Assembly (NCBI GenBank): GCA_023423535.1
Contig: JAFAFL010000131.1
Coordinates: 21,322-85,321, forward strand
DNA length: 64,000 nt
Direction: 5' to 3'
DNA from: Pseudomonadota bacterium
GTDB lineage: Bacteria; Myxococcota; Myxococcia; Myxococcales; Myxococcaceae
Below the pieces are notes generated by a model that was given only the letters and a program-made list of their open reading frames with translations, did no database searches and was not told where the DNA came from. Position 1 is the first letter of the stretch; each line of letters opens with the position of its first letter. Positions 34,527-45,303 of the stretch are shown here, piece after piece. A program made the translations under genes and the position numbers.

Positions 34527-35912
34527 GTGGATCCTCTGACCGGCAAGAACGTCGTGGTGTACGGGCTCGCGAAGAGCGGGCTGTCCGCGATCAAGCTGCT
34601 GCAGCGGGAGGGCGCGTCCATCACGGTGATCGACAAGGCGCCGCGCGAGGCCCTGGGTGAGGCGCAGCGGGCGGTGCTCGAGGCCTCTTCGGCGGCGCTC
34701 GTCGGCGAAGCGGAGGCGGCGGGCGTGCTTCGTTCCGCCGATCTGGTGGTCGTCAGTCCGGGCGTGCCGCTCGCGCTGCCGGTGCTGCGGGAGGCCGCCG
34801 CGGCGGGCGTTGAGATCATCGGCGAGGTCGAGCTCGCGTGGCGTCACCTGCCGCCCGCGCCGCTCTTCGGGATCACCGGGACGAATGGGAAGAGCACCAC
34901 CACCGCGCTGCTCGGACATCTGTGGACCGCCGCGGGGAAGCGGCCGTTCGTGGGCGGGAACCTCGGAGAGCCGCTGAGCGAGGCAGTGCTCGCGACCGGC
35001 GGGGCCTGGGACGCCTACGTCGTGGAGCTCTCCTCCTTCCAATTGGAAGGCTCTTCCACTTTGCGCTGCGACGCGGCGGTGATCCTCAACCTCACGCCGG
35101 ACCACATCGACCGGTACGAGAGCCACGCGCACTACGGCGAGGCGAAGGCGCGCATCTTCCGCAACCAGCGGCCGACCGATGCGGCGGTGGTCAACGCGGA
35201 CGATCCGGCGGTGCCTGCGCTGGCCTTCGGTTCACCTGCGCGGCGGTACGCGTTCACGCGGCGCGGTGCCTCCCCTGGGGAGTGGGAGCTGCTCGCTTCC
35301 GCGGATGGCGCTTCGGCATTCACGCTCGAAGGCGCCCGCTACGAGCTGCGCAACCGGGCGCTGCGCGGCGGGCACAACCTCGAGAACGCGATGGCGGCGG
35401 CGCTTCTCGCGCGTCACGGCGGGCTGGCGGCGCGGGACATCCAGAACGGCCTCGACACCTACGGGGGCCTCCCGCACCGGATCGAGTCGGTGGCGACGGT
35501 GCGCGGGGTGGAGTGGGTGAACGACTCCAAGGCCACGAACGTGGACAGCACGCTGGTGGCGCTCTCCGCCTTCACGCCTCAGCCCGGCAGCGATCAGGGC
35601 CCGGGCGTGTGGCTCATCCTCGGCGGGAAGGGGAAGGGCGCTCCGTACGAGCCGCTGGTGAAGGCGTCGCGCGGCGTGGTGAAGGCGGTGCTGACGATCG
35701 GAAGTGACGCGCCGGTGATTGAACGCGCGTTCGCAAATTCGCTCCCGATCCATTCGTGCGGCACGCTCGCGGCCGCGGTGCAGCTCGCGTCGGGCGCCGC
35801 CGTACCGGGAGACGTGGTGCTCCTGTCCCCCGCGTGCGCGTCGTACGATCAGTTCCGCCACTTCGAACATCGGGGCGACACGTTCAAGGCGCTGGTGAAG
35901 GGGTTGTCATGA
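34527..35912 (+). CDS. murD: UDP-MurNAc-L-alanine--D-glutamate ligase
   Basis: A cytoplasmic Mur ligase of 461 residues. The Rossmann N-terminus VVVYGLAKSGLSAIKLL, P-loop GITGTNGKSTTTALLGH, ELSSFQLE, LNLTPDHIDRY, WVNDSKATN and LSPACASYDQF are the family landmarks. GTG start 6 bp after mraY; TGA overlaps ftsW ATG. Confidence 0.95.
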   Translation: MDPLTGKNVVVYGLAKSGLSAIKLLQREGASITVIDKAPREALGEAQRAVLEASSAALVGEAEAAGVLRSADLVVVSPGVPLALPVLREAAAAGVEIIGEVELAWRHLPPAPLFGITGTNGKSTTTALLGHLWTAAGKRPFVGGNLGEPLSEAVLATGGAWDAYVVELSSFQLEGSSTLRCDAAVILNLTPDHIDRYESHAHYGEAKARIFRNQRPTDAAVVNADDPAVPALAFGSPARRYAFTRRGASPGEWELLASADGASAFTLEGARYELRNRALRGGHNLENAMAAALLARHGGLAARDIQNGLDTYGGLPHRIESVATVRGVEWVNDSKATNVDSTLVALSAFTPQPGSDQGPGVWLILGGKGKGAPYEPLVKASRGVVKAVLTIGSDAPVIERAFANSLPIHSCGTLAAAVQLASGAAVPGDVVLLSPACASYDQFRHFEHRGDTFKALVKGLS

Positions 35913-37084
35913 TGGGCCAGAAGGGCACCGTCCGGTTCGATCCGATCCTGCTGGGCGCGGTGCTGGCGCTCGTCGCGCTGGGCCTGGTGATGGTCTATTC
36001 CGCGAGCGCCCTGCCGGGGCACGACAAGACCGGCGACGGCTTCTTCTTCCTCAAGCGGCAGCTCCTCGCGGCGGCGCTCGGTCTGGGCGCGATGGCCTCG
36101 GCGATGTGGCTGGGCTACCGGAAGCTGGCGAAGCTCGCCTACCCGATCATGTTCGTGGCGCTGGCGCTGATGATCGCCGTGCTCATCCCCGGCGTGGGCG
36201 GCAGCGCGGGCGGCGCGCAGCGGTGGATCCGCTTCCCCTTCATCTCCGTGCAGCCCACCGAGATCCTCAAGTTCGCGTGGATCGTCTACCTCGCGTACTC
36301 GCTGGCAAAGAAGCGCGAGAAGGTCGCGACCTTCAGCGTGGGCTTCCTCCCGCACTTCATCTTCGCCGGCGTGCTCTGCCTGCTCTGCCTCGCGCAGCCG
36401 GACTTCGGTTCTTCCGTGGCGCTGATGTTCCTCCTCTTCATCATGCTCTTCGCCGCGGGCGCGAAGCTCTCCTACCTCGTGGGCTCGCTGCTGCTCGCGC
36501 TGCCGGTCGGCTACCACGTGGTGGCGTCCTCTCCGTACCGCCTCAAGCGGATCACCGCGTTCCTCGATCCGTGGGGGACGCGAGACGGCGCGGGCTATCA
36601 GGTGGCGGAGTCGCTGATGTCCATCGGCTCGGGCGGGATCACCGGACTCGGGCTGGGGGACGGACGGCAGAAGCTCGGCTTCGTGCCGGAGCTGCACACC
36701 GACTTCATCTTCTCCATCATCGGCGAGGAGCTCGGGCTCATCGGCATCACGGTGCTGCTCACGCTCTTCGGCATCGTCATCTGGCGCGGCATCCGCGCGT
36801 CGCTGCACGCGAGCGAGCCCTTCGGCACCTACCTCGGCCTCGGCGTGACCGCGCTCTTCGCGTTCCAGGCGATCGTGAACATGTGCGTGGCGACCGGGAT
36901 GCTTCCGACGAAGGGGCTCACGCTGCCGTTCATCTCCTACGGCGGCTCGTCGCTGGTGGTGATGATGGGCGCGGCGGGCGTGCTGCTCTCGGTGAGCGCG
37001 ATGGCGGAGGCACGCACGGGCGCGTCTCGTCCGGTGCGGACGTCGCGCGCGGTGATGGCGCAGTCCGAGGAGGCGACCGCGTGA
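35909..37084 (+). CDS. ftsW: Septal peptidoglycan glycosyltransferase FtsW (SEDS)
   Basis: The 391-residue SEDS membrane protein has ten predicted helices. VMVYSASA, FFFLKRQ, GSAGGAQRWI, QPTEILKF and QPDFGSSV are characteristic; the last holds the catalytic Asp equivalent. So are LGLGDGRQKLGFVPELHTDFIF (read in parts) and LPFISYGGSSL. Two ATGs (35909, 35912) are available, and the first overlaps the murD stop. Works with FtsI in septal wall synthesis; gene order with ftsI upstream in the same cluster fits. Confidence 0.94.
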   Translation: MMGQKGTVRFDPILLGAVLALVALGLVMVYSASALPGHDKTGDGFFFLKRQLLAAALGLGAMASAMWLGYRKLAKLAYPIMFVALALMIAVLIPGVGGSAGGAQRWIRFPFISVQPTEILKFAWIVYLAYSLAKKREKVATFSVGFLPHFIFAGVLCLLCLAQPDFGSSVALMFLLFIMLFAAGAKLSYLVGSLLLALPVGYHVVASSPYRLKRITAFLDPWGTRDGAGYQVAESLMSIGSGGITGLGLGDGRQKLGFVPELHTDFIFSIIGEELGLIGITVLLTLFGIVIWRGIRASLHASEPFGTYLGLGVTALFAFQAIVNMCVATGMLPTKGLTLPFISYGGSSLVVMMGAAGVLLSVSAMAEARTGASRPVRTSRAVMAQSEEATA

Positions 37085-38190
37085 GGGTGCTGATCGCCGG
37101 CGGCGGCACGGGCGGGCACTTGTTTCCGGGCATCGCGCTCGCGGAGGAGCTCGTCACCCGCCACCACCGCAACGAGGTCGTCTTCGTCGGCACGAACCGG
37201 GGCCTCGAATCACGCGTGGTGCCCGCGGCAGGTTTCCCGCTGGAGACGATCCCCGCGCAGGGCCTGAAGGGCATGGGGATCGCGAAGCTCCTCAAGGGCC
37301 TCTTCACCCTGCCGCTCTCGTTCATCGAGTCGTGGAAGCTCCTGCGCAAGCACAAGCCGGACGTGGTGGTCGGTGTGGGCGGCTACTCGTCGGGGCCGGT
37401 GGTGCTCGCCGCGTGGATGATGGGGATCCCCACCGCAGTGCAGGAGCAGAACGCGTATCCGGGGATCACCAACCGGATCCTCGGCAACTTCGTGGACGCC
37501 GCGTTCGTCGCGTTCAAGGAGGCGGGCGCGCACTTCCCGGAGAAGAAGGTCCACGTCATCGGCAACCCCATCCGCCGGGCGCTGATGGACAACTACCTCC
37601 GCTCCACGGTCGCGCACGAGCGGCTGACGGTGCTCGTCTTCGGCGGTTCGCTCGGCGCGCGCGCGATCAACGGGCGCATGCTCGAGGCGCTCGATCACCT
37701 CGGCGATCTCCGCGAGCAGGTGCACTTCGTCCACCAGACGGGGAAGAACGATCCCGAGGGGACGCGGAAGGTCTACGCGGAGAAGGGCTTCAGCGCCGAG
37801 GTGCTGGAGTTCATCGACGACATGTCGAAGGCCTATGCGCGCGCGGAGCTGGTGGTGTGCCGCGCGGGCGCGACCACGCTGGCCGAGCTGACGGTCTGCA
37901 AGAAGGCGTCGATCCTCATCCCCTATCCGCACGCGGCGGACGATCACCAGGCGAAGAACGCGCAGGCGCTGGTGGACGCGGGTGCGGCGGTGATGTTCCG
38001 GGAGAGCGAGCTGACCGGCGAGAAGCTGGCGTCCGAGATCCGCTCGCTGCTCACCGACACCGAGCGCCGCAAGAAGATGGAGAAGAAGGCGGGCCTGCTG
38101 GGGCGGCCGGAGGCGGCGAAGGAGCTCGCGGACGTGTGCGTGGAGCTGATGGTGGAGAAGTGGGGCGTGGACGGGAGAAAGCGCGCGTGA
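37081..38190 (+). CDS. murG: Lipid II synthase MurG
   Basis: A 369-residue peripheral membrane glycosyltransferase (GT28) adding GlcNAc to lipid I. AGGGTGGHLFPGIALAEEL, VGVGGYSSGPVV, QEQNAYPGITNRIL, FGGSLGARAIN, and the donor-site CRAGATTLAEL are present. GTG start overlaps the ftsW stop (GTGA). Family-typical length. Confidence 0.95.
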   Translation: MRVLIAGGGTGGHLFPGIALAEELVTRHHRNEVVFVGTNRGLESRVVPAAGFPLETIPAQGLKGMGIAKLLKGLFTLPLSFIESWKLLRKHKPDVVVGVGGYSSGPVVLAAWMMGIPTAVQEQNAYPGITNRILGNFVDAAFVAFKEAGAHFPEKKVHVIGNPIRRALMDNYLRSTVAHERLTVLVFGGSLGARAINGRMLEALDHLGDLREQVHFVHQTGKNDPEGTRKVYAEKGFSAEVLEFIDDMSKAYARAELVVCRAGATTLAELTVCKKASILIPYPHAADDHQAKNAQALVDAGAAVMFRESELTGEKLASEIRSLLTDTERRKKMEKKAGLLGRPEAAKELADVCVELMVEKWGVDGRKRA

Positions 38191-39608
38191 AGAGCCTCTA
38201 CAAGATCCGGCACGCGGCGCAGGTGCACTTCGTCGGCATCGGCGGCATCGGGATGAGCGGCATCGCCGAGGTGCTGCTGAACCTCGGGTACCGCGTCTCC
38301 GGATCGGACCTCAAGGAGTCCGACACCACGCGCCGGCTCGCGGGGCTCGGCGCGATCATCACCTTCGGCCACCGCGCGGAGAACCTCGTCGAGGCGGACG
38401 TGGTGGTCATCTCCTCGGCGGTGAAGCGCACCAACCCCGAGGTCGTGGCGGCGCGGCACCGGCAGATCCCCGTCATCCCGCGCGCGGAGATGCTCGCGGA
38501 GCTGATGCGGCTGAAGTACGCGGTCGCGGTCGCGGGCTCGCACGGCAAGACGACGACCACGTCCATGGTCGCCACCGTGCTGAACGCAGCGGGACTCGAT
38601 CCCACTGCCGTCGTCGGCGGCAAGGTGAACGTCCTCGGCTCCAACGCGAAGCTCGGCAAGAGCGAGCTGATGGTGGTGGAGGCCGACGAGTCGGACGGCT
38701 CGTTCCTCAAGCTGCATCCGTCGGTGGCGGTGGTCACGAACATCGACCCCGAGCACATGGACCACTACGGCACGCTGGAGAAGCTCCGCGAGTCGTTCAT
38801 CGAGTTCTGCAACCGCGTGCCCTTCTACGGGCTCAACGTGCTCTGCCTCGACAACCCGAACGTGCAGTCGCTCTTGCCGTGGATCGAGAAGCGGGTGGTC
38901 ACCTACGGCTCCACGCACCAGGCGGACTACCGGCTGGAGAACGTGCGGCTCGACGGGTTCGCGACGCGGTTCCGCGCGTGGCGGCGCAACGAGGACCTGG
39001 GCGAGTTCACCGTGCAGATGGTGGGCGCGCACAACGCGATGAACGCGCTCGCGGTGGTCGCGGTGGCGGAGGAGCTGGACATCCCGCTCGACACCGTGCG
39101 CAGCGCGCTGGCCGGCTTCGGCGGCGTGCAGCGGCGCTTCACGGTGAAGGGCGAGGCGAACGGGATCACCGTGGTGGACGACTACGGTCACCATCCCACC
39201 GAGGTGAAGGCCACGCTCGCCGGTGCACGCACCGCATTCGGCCGTCGCGTCGTCGTCGCGTTCCAGCCGCACCGCTACACGCGCACGCACGATCTCTTCC
39301 AGGAGTTCGCCACCTCCTTCAACGATGCGGACGTGCTCTTCGTCACCTCCGTCTATGCCGCGGGTGAAGAGCCGATCGAAGGCGCGACGGGGCAGGCGCT
39401 GGCGGACGCGATCGCGGCGCACGGGCACAAGGACGTGACCTTCGTGGAGAAGCGCACCGACCTGCCGGACGCGATCGCCGCTCGCGCGCAGGCGGGAGAT
39501 CTGGTGCTCACGCTCGGCGCGGGAGACATCACGCAGACGGGCGCGGAGGTGCTGGCGAAGCTGTCCACGGGCACGACCGGTCCGGGTGGTCAGGAGCGCG
39601 CCGGGTGA
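38187..39608 (+). CDS. murC: UDP-N-acetylmuramate--L-alanine ligase
   Basis: A Mur ligase of 473 residues adding the first L-Ala. HFVGIGGIGMSGIAEVL, P-loop AGSHGKTTTTSM, EADESDGSFL, NIDPEHMDHY and DDYGHHPTEVKATL are all as in family members. GTG at 38187 overlaps murG; the stop overlaps murB by GTGA. The Asp/Glu-rich C-terminal domain is complete. Confidence 0.95.
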   Translation: MKSLYKIRHAAQVHFVGIGGIGMSGIAEVLLNLGYRVSGSDLKESDTTRRLAGLGAIITFGHRAENLVEADVVVISSAVKRTNPEVVAARHRQIPVIPRAEMLAELMRLKYAVAVAGSHGKTTTTSMVATVLNAAGLDPTAVVGGKVNVLGSNAKLGKSELMVVEADESDGSFLKLHPSVAVVTNIDPEHMDHYGTLEKLRESFIEFCNRVPFYGLNVLCLDNPNVQSLLPWIEKRVVTYGSTHQADYRLENVRLDGFATRFRAWRRNEDLGEFTVQMVGAHNAMNALAVVAVAEELDIPLDTVRSALAGFGGVQRRFTVKGEANGITVVDDYGHHPTEVKATLAGARTAFGRRVVVAFQPHRYTRTHDLFQEFATSFNDADVLFVTSVYAAGEEPIEGATGQALADAIAAHGHKDVTFVEKRTDLPDAIAARAQAGDLVLTLGAGDITQTGAEVLAKLSTGTTGPGGQERAG

Positions 39609-40534
39609 GCCTTCACGCGCGCATCGGACGGGACGTGGCGGGCGAGGTGAAGGCGGACCTGCCGCTCGCGCCGTGGACGTCGGTGCGCGTGGGTGGGACC
39701 GCGGACCTCTGGATGCGCCCGGCCGGCCCTGATGCGCTGGTGCAGACGCTCCGCATCGCGCGTGAAGAGGGACTGCCGATCACGATCCTCGGCGGCGGCG
39801 CGAACACGCTCGTCGGCGACGGTGGCGTGCGCGGGATCGTGCTCAAGCTGCCCTCGGATTTTCTGCCCGAAGAACGGGTGGTTGGCGACGCGGATGGCGT
39901 GCTCACGCTGAGCGCCGGCGCGGCAATCGCGCGGCTCATCGTGCAGATGAAGGCGCATGCGCTGGTGGGCGCGGAGTTTCTCGCGGGCATCCCGGGGACC
40001 ATCGGCGGCGCGGTGACGATGAACGCGGGCACCAAACACGGCGAGTGCATGACGCGCGTGGAGGCGGTGGAGCTCGCCACTCACGAAGGGCTCGGCTGGG
40101 TGGACGCTGCAACGCTCTCCTATCGTTACCGGCACACCGACCTTCCCGCCGGCGCCGTGGTCACCCGCGCGCGGTTCCGGCTGCCGAAGGGCGACGTCGC
40201 CGCATCGCAGGCCGCGATGGAGGCGGACCTCGGCTACCGCAAGAGCACGCAGCCGCTGAGTCAGCCGAACTTCGGCAGCGTGTTCAAGAACCCGAGGCCT
40301 CACTTCGCGGGCGGGCTGATCGAAGGGGTCGGTCTGAAGGGCCACGTGATCGGCCGGGCGCAGATCTCGCCGCAGCACGCGAACTGGATCGTGAACCTCG
40401 GTGGTGCGAGCGCGAGGGACGTGACGTCGCTGATGGCGCTGGCGCAGCGGCGGGTGCGCGCGCAGTTCGGCGTGGAGCTCGAGGCGGAAGTGAAGCGGGT
40501 GGGAGAGTTCTTCCCGATTGAGGAGGTCGCGTAG
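39605..40534 (+). CDS. murB: UDP-N-acetylenolpyruvoylglucosamine reductase
   Basis: A flavoenzyme of 309 residues finishing UDP-MurNAc. The FAD-binding segment ILGGGANTLVGDGG and AGIPGTIGGAVTMNAG are clear, and GSVFKNP with the catalytic Ser marks the shorter type II MurB. The following Glu region (FGVELEAEVKRVGEF) completes the active site. GTG start overlaps murC; the stop abuts the ddl ATG with no gap. Confidence 0.94.
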   Translation: MSLHARIGRDVAGEVKADLPLAPWTSVRVGGTADLWMRPAGPDALVQTLRIAREEGLPITILGGGANTLVGDGGVRGIVLKLPSDFLPEERVVGDADGVLTLSAGAAIARLIVQMKAHALVGAEFLAGIPGTIGGAVTMNAGTKHGECMTRVEAVELATHEGLGWVDAATLSYRYRHTDLPAGAVVTRARFRLPKGDVAASQAAMEADLGYRKSTQPLSQPNFGSVFKNPRPHFAGGLIEGVGLKGHVIGRAQISPQHANWIVNLGGASARDVTSLMALAQRRVRAQFGVELEAEVKRVGEFFPIEEVA

Positions 40535-41479
40535 ATGAGTGCCTTCACCAGGGCGCAGCTGAAGACGATGAAGGTCGCGGTGTTGATGGGCGGCATGTCC
40601 GTGGAGCGCGAGGTCTCGCTGCGCACCGGCGCCGCGGTGTCGAAGGCCCTGAAGGGGCTCGGCTACAGCGTGGTGGACCTCGACGCGGGCGAGGACCTGC
40701 CGGAGCGGCTGCGCGCGGAGAAGATCGACGTCGCGTTCATCGCGCTGCACGGACGCTACGGCGAAGACGGCTGCGTGCAGGGGCTGCTCGAGTCGATGTT
40801 CATCCCCTACACCGGCAGCGGCGTGCTCGCGTCCGCGGTGGGGATGGAGAAGGTCTTCACCAAGCAGATCTTCATCGGCCACGGGATCCCCACGCCGCAG
40901 CACATGGCCTTCCGCAGCGCGAAGGACGCGATCGCGGCCACGGATTCGCTGCCCTTTCCCTTCCCGGTGGTGGTGAAGCCGTCGGCGGAGGGCTCTTCGG
41001 TCGGCGTGCACATCTGCAAGACGCGCGATCAGTACAAGGCAGCGGTGGAGGATGCGGCGCAGTACGCGGGCACGCTGCTGGTGGAGCAGTTCATCAAGGG
41101 CCGCGAGGTGCAGGGCGCGGTGCTCGACGACGAGGCGCTCGGCGCGATCGAGATCGTCCCCGCGCGCGAGTTCTACGACTACGAGGCCAAGTACAAGGCC
41201 GGCAGCGGGACGAAGTACCTCTTCCCCGCGCCGCTCCCGCCGGATCAGTACGAGCGCGTGAACGAGGTCTGTCTCGCCGCACACCGCGCGCTGGGCTGCA
41301 GCGGCGCCTCGCGCAGCGACGTGATCGTCACCGAGAAGGGCGAGTGCTTCATCCTCGAGACGAACACGCTGCCCGGCATGACCGAGACCAGCCTGCTGCC
41401 GAAGATTGCAGCTGGCCGGGGGATCGATTTCCCCCAGCTGTGCGAGCGGCTATTGGTCGGCGCCTCGCTGAAGGCTTGA
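40535..41479 (+). CDS. ddl: D-alanine--D-alanine ligase
   Basis: A 314-residue ATP-grasp enzyme making the D-Ala-D-Ala substrate of MurF. LMGGMSVEREVSLRTG, ALHGRYGEDGCVQG, VVKPSAEGSSVGV, and EFYDYEAKYKAGSGTKY are present; the Tyr here is the DdlB-type specificity residue. So is ETNTLPGMTETSLLPK. Nothing suggests D-lactate specificity. ATG directly follows the murB stop. A 165-bp gap with CGCACCGC repeats (from about 41485) separates it from ftsQ. Confidence 0.94.
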   Translation: MSAFTRAQLKTMKVAVLMGGMSVEREVSLRTGAAVSKALKGLGYSVVDLDAGEDLPERLRAEKIDVAFIALHGRYGEDGCVQGLLESMFIPYTGSGVLASAVGMEKVFTKQIFIGHGIPTPQHMAFRSAKDAIAATDSLPFPFPVVVKPSAEGSSVGVHICKTRDQYKAAVEDAAQYAGTLLVEQFIKGREVQGAVLDDEALGAIEIVPAREFYDYEAKYKAGSGTKYLFPAPLPPDQYERVNEVCLAAHRALGCSGASRSDVIVTEKGECFILETNTLPGMTETSLLPKIAAGRGIDFPQLCERLLVGASLKA

Positions 41480-41644
41480 GCCGCACCGCCGCACCGCCGC
41501 ACGACGCACCGCAGCACGCAGGGAAAGCAGCGCCGCTTAGAGGGGGCATGAGGGGCTCCCGCCGCTACAGCTACATGGCTGTGGCCGAAAATTTGCCGAG
41601 GGATCCGACCCGGATGAGCATCCGGCCGGAGGGAGGGAGACCAA

Positions 41645-42544
41645 GTGACCCTGGGGAGGGGGAAGAACCGTCGTCGCACCGACGCCGCCGAGCGCGTGGC
41701 CGAGGTCCGTTCGCTCGCCGGACGGATCTGGTTCGTGCTGTGGCGCGTGACGGTGGCGGGCGCGGTGTGCGCGGGCGCCCTCGTGGGCGGCGTGCACACG
41801 TGGCGCTGGGCGACCACCTCTCCGACCTTCGCCCTGAGCACGATCACCGTGGAGGGCAACGTCCGCGCGGATGCGGGCGAGGTCTCGCGGCTGGCGGGGC
41901 TGTGGGAGGGCCAGAACCTCTTCCTTCTCGACGTGCCGGCAGCGCGGCGCGCGGCGGAGGGACATCCCTGGGTGCGCTCGGCGGACGTGACGCGGCACTT
42001 CCCGCAGGCGGTCTCGATCACGGTGGAGGAGCACGAGCCGGCCGCGGTGGCGACGCTCGGCGATCTCTATCTGGTCGATCGCGACGGCACGCCCTTCAAG
42101 CGGCTGACCGTGGGCGACGAGCTCGATCTTCCGCTCATCACGGGCGTCACGCGCGAGCAGTACGTGGAGCGACCGGAGCAGGCCGCGCAGCTGTTCCGGC
42201 GCGCGCTGGAGACGATCGACGCGTACACCGAGGCGCTCGACGAGGCGCGGGCCTCCTCGCGGGGCACCGGGACGAAGAGCGCGGACGGAGATCTCGACGC
42301 GGTGAGCGAGCTGCAGCTTCGCGGTGACGAGCTGACGCTGGTGACGCGCGGGGGCGTGGAGATCCGGATCGGCCTCGCGCTGTCCGAGGACAAGTTGGAG
42401 CGGCTCGCGCGCGTGCGTGCAGAGCTGGGACGCCGCGGCCTGACCGCGGAGGTGATCCACCTGGACAACCGGGCTCGTCCCGGCTGGGTGACGGTGAAGA
42501 CTTCGACCCCTGCCCTCGAGAGGCGGCGGGAGTCGGTGCAGTAG
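41645..42544 (+). CDS. ftsQ: Cell division protein FtsQ
   Basis: The 299-residue bitopic protein has a basic cytoplasmic N-terminus (GRGKNRRR), one membrane helix (about 32-52), a POTRA domain (FALSTITVEGNVRADAGEV ... HPWVRSADVTRHFPQAVSITVEEHEP, read in parts), then the beta domain. GTG start at 41645 follows GGGAGGGAGA. The loop ARASSRGTGTKSADGD (about 200-216) is an insertion I do not recall from other FtsQ. 40 bp before ftsA. Confidence 0.88.
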   Translation: MTLGRGKNRRRTDAAERVAEVRSLAGRIWFVLWRVTVAGAVCAGALVGGVHTWRWATTSPTFALSTITVEGNVRADAGEVSRLAGLWEGQNLFLLDVPAARRAAEGHPWVRSADVTRHFPQAVSITVEEHEPAAVATLGDLYLVDRDGTPFKRLTVGDELDLPLITGVTREQYVERPEQAAQLFRRALETIDAYTEALDEARASSRGTGTKSADGDLDAVSELQLRGDELTLVTRGGVEIRIGLALSEDKLERLARVRAELGRRGLTAEVIHLDNRARPGWVTVKTSTPALERRRESVQ

Positions 42545-42584
42545 GGGCGCTTGCCGCGAGAGCGGAGGCGGGGAGGAAGTTCAC

Positions 42585-43820
42585 ATGGCGAAGCAGAAGT
42601 CCGGGGACATCGTGGTGGGCCTCGACATCGGGACCACCAAGATCTGCGCCATCGTCGGGGAGATGACCGACAGTGGCATCGACATCATTGGCATCGGGAG
42701 CCACCCGTCGAAGGGTCTCCGGAAGGGCGTGGTCGTCAACATCGAGGCGACCGTCGCGTCCATCCGCCGCGCCATCGAGGAGGCGGAGCTCATGGCGGGC
42801 TGCGAGATCAGCCATGTCTACACGGGCATCGCCGGCGGCCACATCAAGGGCTTCAACAGCCAGGGCATCGTGGCGGTGAAGGACAAGGAGATCCGCGAGG
42901 CGGACATCCAGCGCGTGATCGACGCGGCGAAGGCGGTGGCGATCCCGCTCGACCGCGAGGTCATCCACGTCCTCCCGCAGGAGTTCATCATCGACGACCA
43001 GGGCGGCATCAAGGAGCCGCTCGGGATGGCGGGCGTCCGCCTCGAGGCGAAGGTGCACATCGTCACCGGCGCCGTCTCCTCCGCGCAGAACATCGTGAAG
43101 TGCGCGAACAAGACCGGCCTCAACGTCAGCGACATCGTGCTGCAGCCGCTCGCTTCGGCGGAGGCGGTGCTCAGCGAGGACGAGCGCGAGCTCGGCGTGT
43201 GCCTCGTGGACATCGGCGGCGGGACGACGGACATCGCCATCTTCTCTGGCGGCGCGATCGTGCACACCGCGGTCATCGCGCTCGGCGGCAACACGCTGAC
43301 GAACGACATCGCCATCGGCCTGCGCACGCCCACGCACGAGGCGGAGCGCATCAAGCAGAAGTACGGCTGCTGCATGACCTCGCTGGTGGACAAGGACGAG
43401 ACCCTCGAGGTCCCGTCGGTCGGCGGGCGTCAGCCGCGGGTGCTCGGGCGGCAGATCCTCTGCGAGATCCTCGAGCCGCGGGTGGAGGAGATCTTCCAGC
43501 TCGTGCAGCGCGAGATCCAGCGCTGCGGCTTCGAGGACCTGCTCGCCTCGGGCGTGGTCATCACCGGCGGCTCGACGCTGCTGGCGGGGATGCCGGAGCT
43601 CGCGGAGGAGGTCATCGGCCTGCCGGTGCGGCGCGGCGTTCCCCGCGGCGTGGGTGGCCTCGTGGACGTGGTGAAGAGCCCGATCTACGCGACCGGCGTC
43701 GGCCTCGTCGTGTACGGCGCGAGGAACATGGACCGCCGCGTGTTCCGCATCCGCGACGGAGACAACGTCTACCGCAAGGTGAAGGGCCGCATGCAGCAGT
43801 GGCTCGAGGAAATCTTCTAG
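42585..43820 (+). CDS. ftsA: Cell division protein FtsA
   Basis: An actin-fold protein of 411 residues that tethers FtsZ to the membrane. VVGLDIGTTKICAIVGE is phosphate loop 1, VDIGGGTTDIAIFSGG phosphate loop 2, and ITGGSTLLAGM the adenosine motif. The SHDS insertion (1C domain) is in place. The C-terminal amphipathic helix GRMQQWLEEIF is the membrane anchor. Followed by ftsZ after 33 bp. Confidence 0.95.
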   Translation: MAKQKSGDIVVGLDIGTTKICAIVGEMTDSGIDIIGIGSHPSKGLRKGVVVNIEATVASIRRAIEEAELMAGCEISHVYTGIAGGHIKGFNSQGIVAVKDKEIREADIQRVIDAAKAVAIPLDREVIHVLPQEFIIDDQGGIKEPLGMAGVRLEAKVHIVTGAVSSAQNIVKCANKTGLNVSDIVLQPLASAEAVLSEDERELGVCLVDIGGGTTDIAIFSGGAIVHTAVIALGGNTLTNDIAIGLRTPTHEAERIKQKYGCCMTSLVDKDETLEVPSVGGRQPRVLGRQILCEILEPRVEEIFQLVQREIQRCGFEDLLASGVVITGGSTLLAGMPELAEEVIGLPVRRGVPRGVGGLVDVVKSPIYATGVGLVVYGARNMDRRVFRIRDGDNVYRKVKGRMQQWLEEIF

Positions 43821-43853
43821 TCGCCCCGTCGCACCCGAAAGAGGGAATCTCCC

Positions 43854-45149
<1,296 letters not shown>

Positions 45150-45180
45150 CCGTCTGAGCAGTTCGCAGCCGAGAAGCACT

Positions 45181-45230
45181 GCGCCGCCTTCCCCCCACCG
45201 TCGCGGCCGGGGAGGGCGGCGTCTTTCTTT
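45181..45230 (+). terminator. Rho-independent terminator after ftsZ
   Basis: CGCCGCCTTCCCC (45182-45194) pairs with GGGGAGGGCGGCG (45209-45221), allowing one G-T pair, followed by TCTTTCTTTT. It closes the dcw cluster. Confidence 0.85.
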
Positions 45231-45303
45231 TGCGCGCGCCTCTCGGCGTGCGAACGGCTGCCCGCCACGTCTCGCGCGTCATCGCGGTGCGCACCGTGAG
45301 GGC

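Noticed and set aside
41485..41515. CGCACCGC short repeats between ddl and ftsQ as a CRISPR-like or mobile element
   Set aside because: Only two to three imperfect 8-bp units without spacers; looks like simple-sequence slippage.
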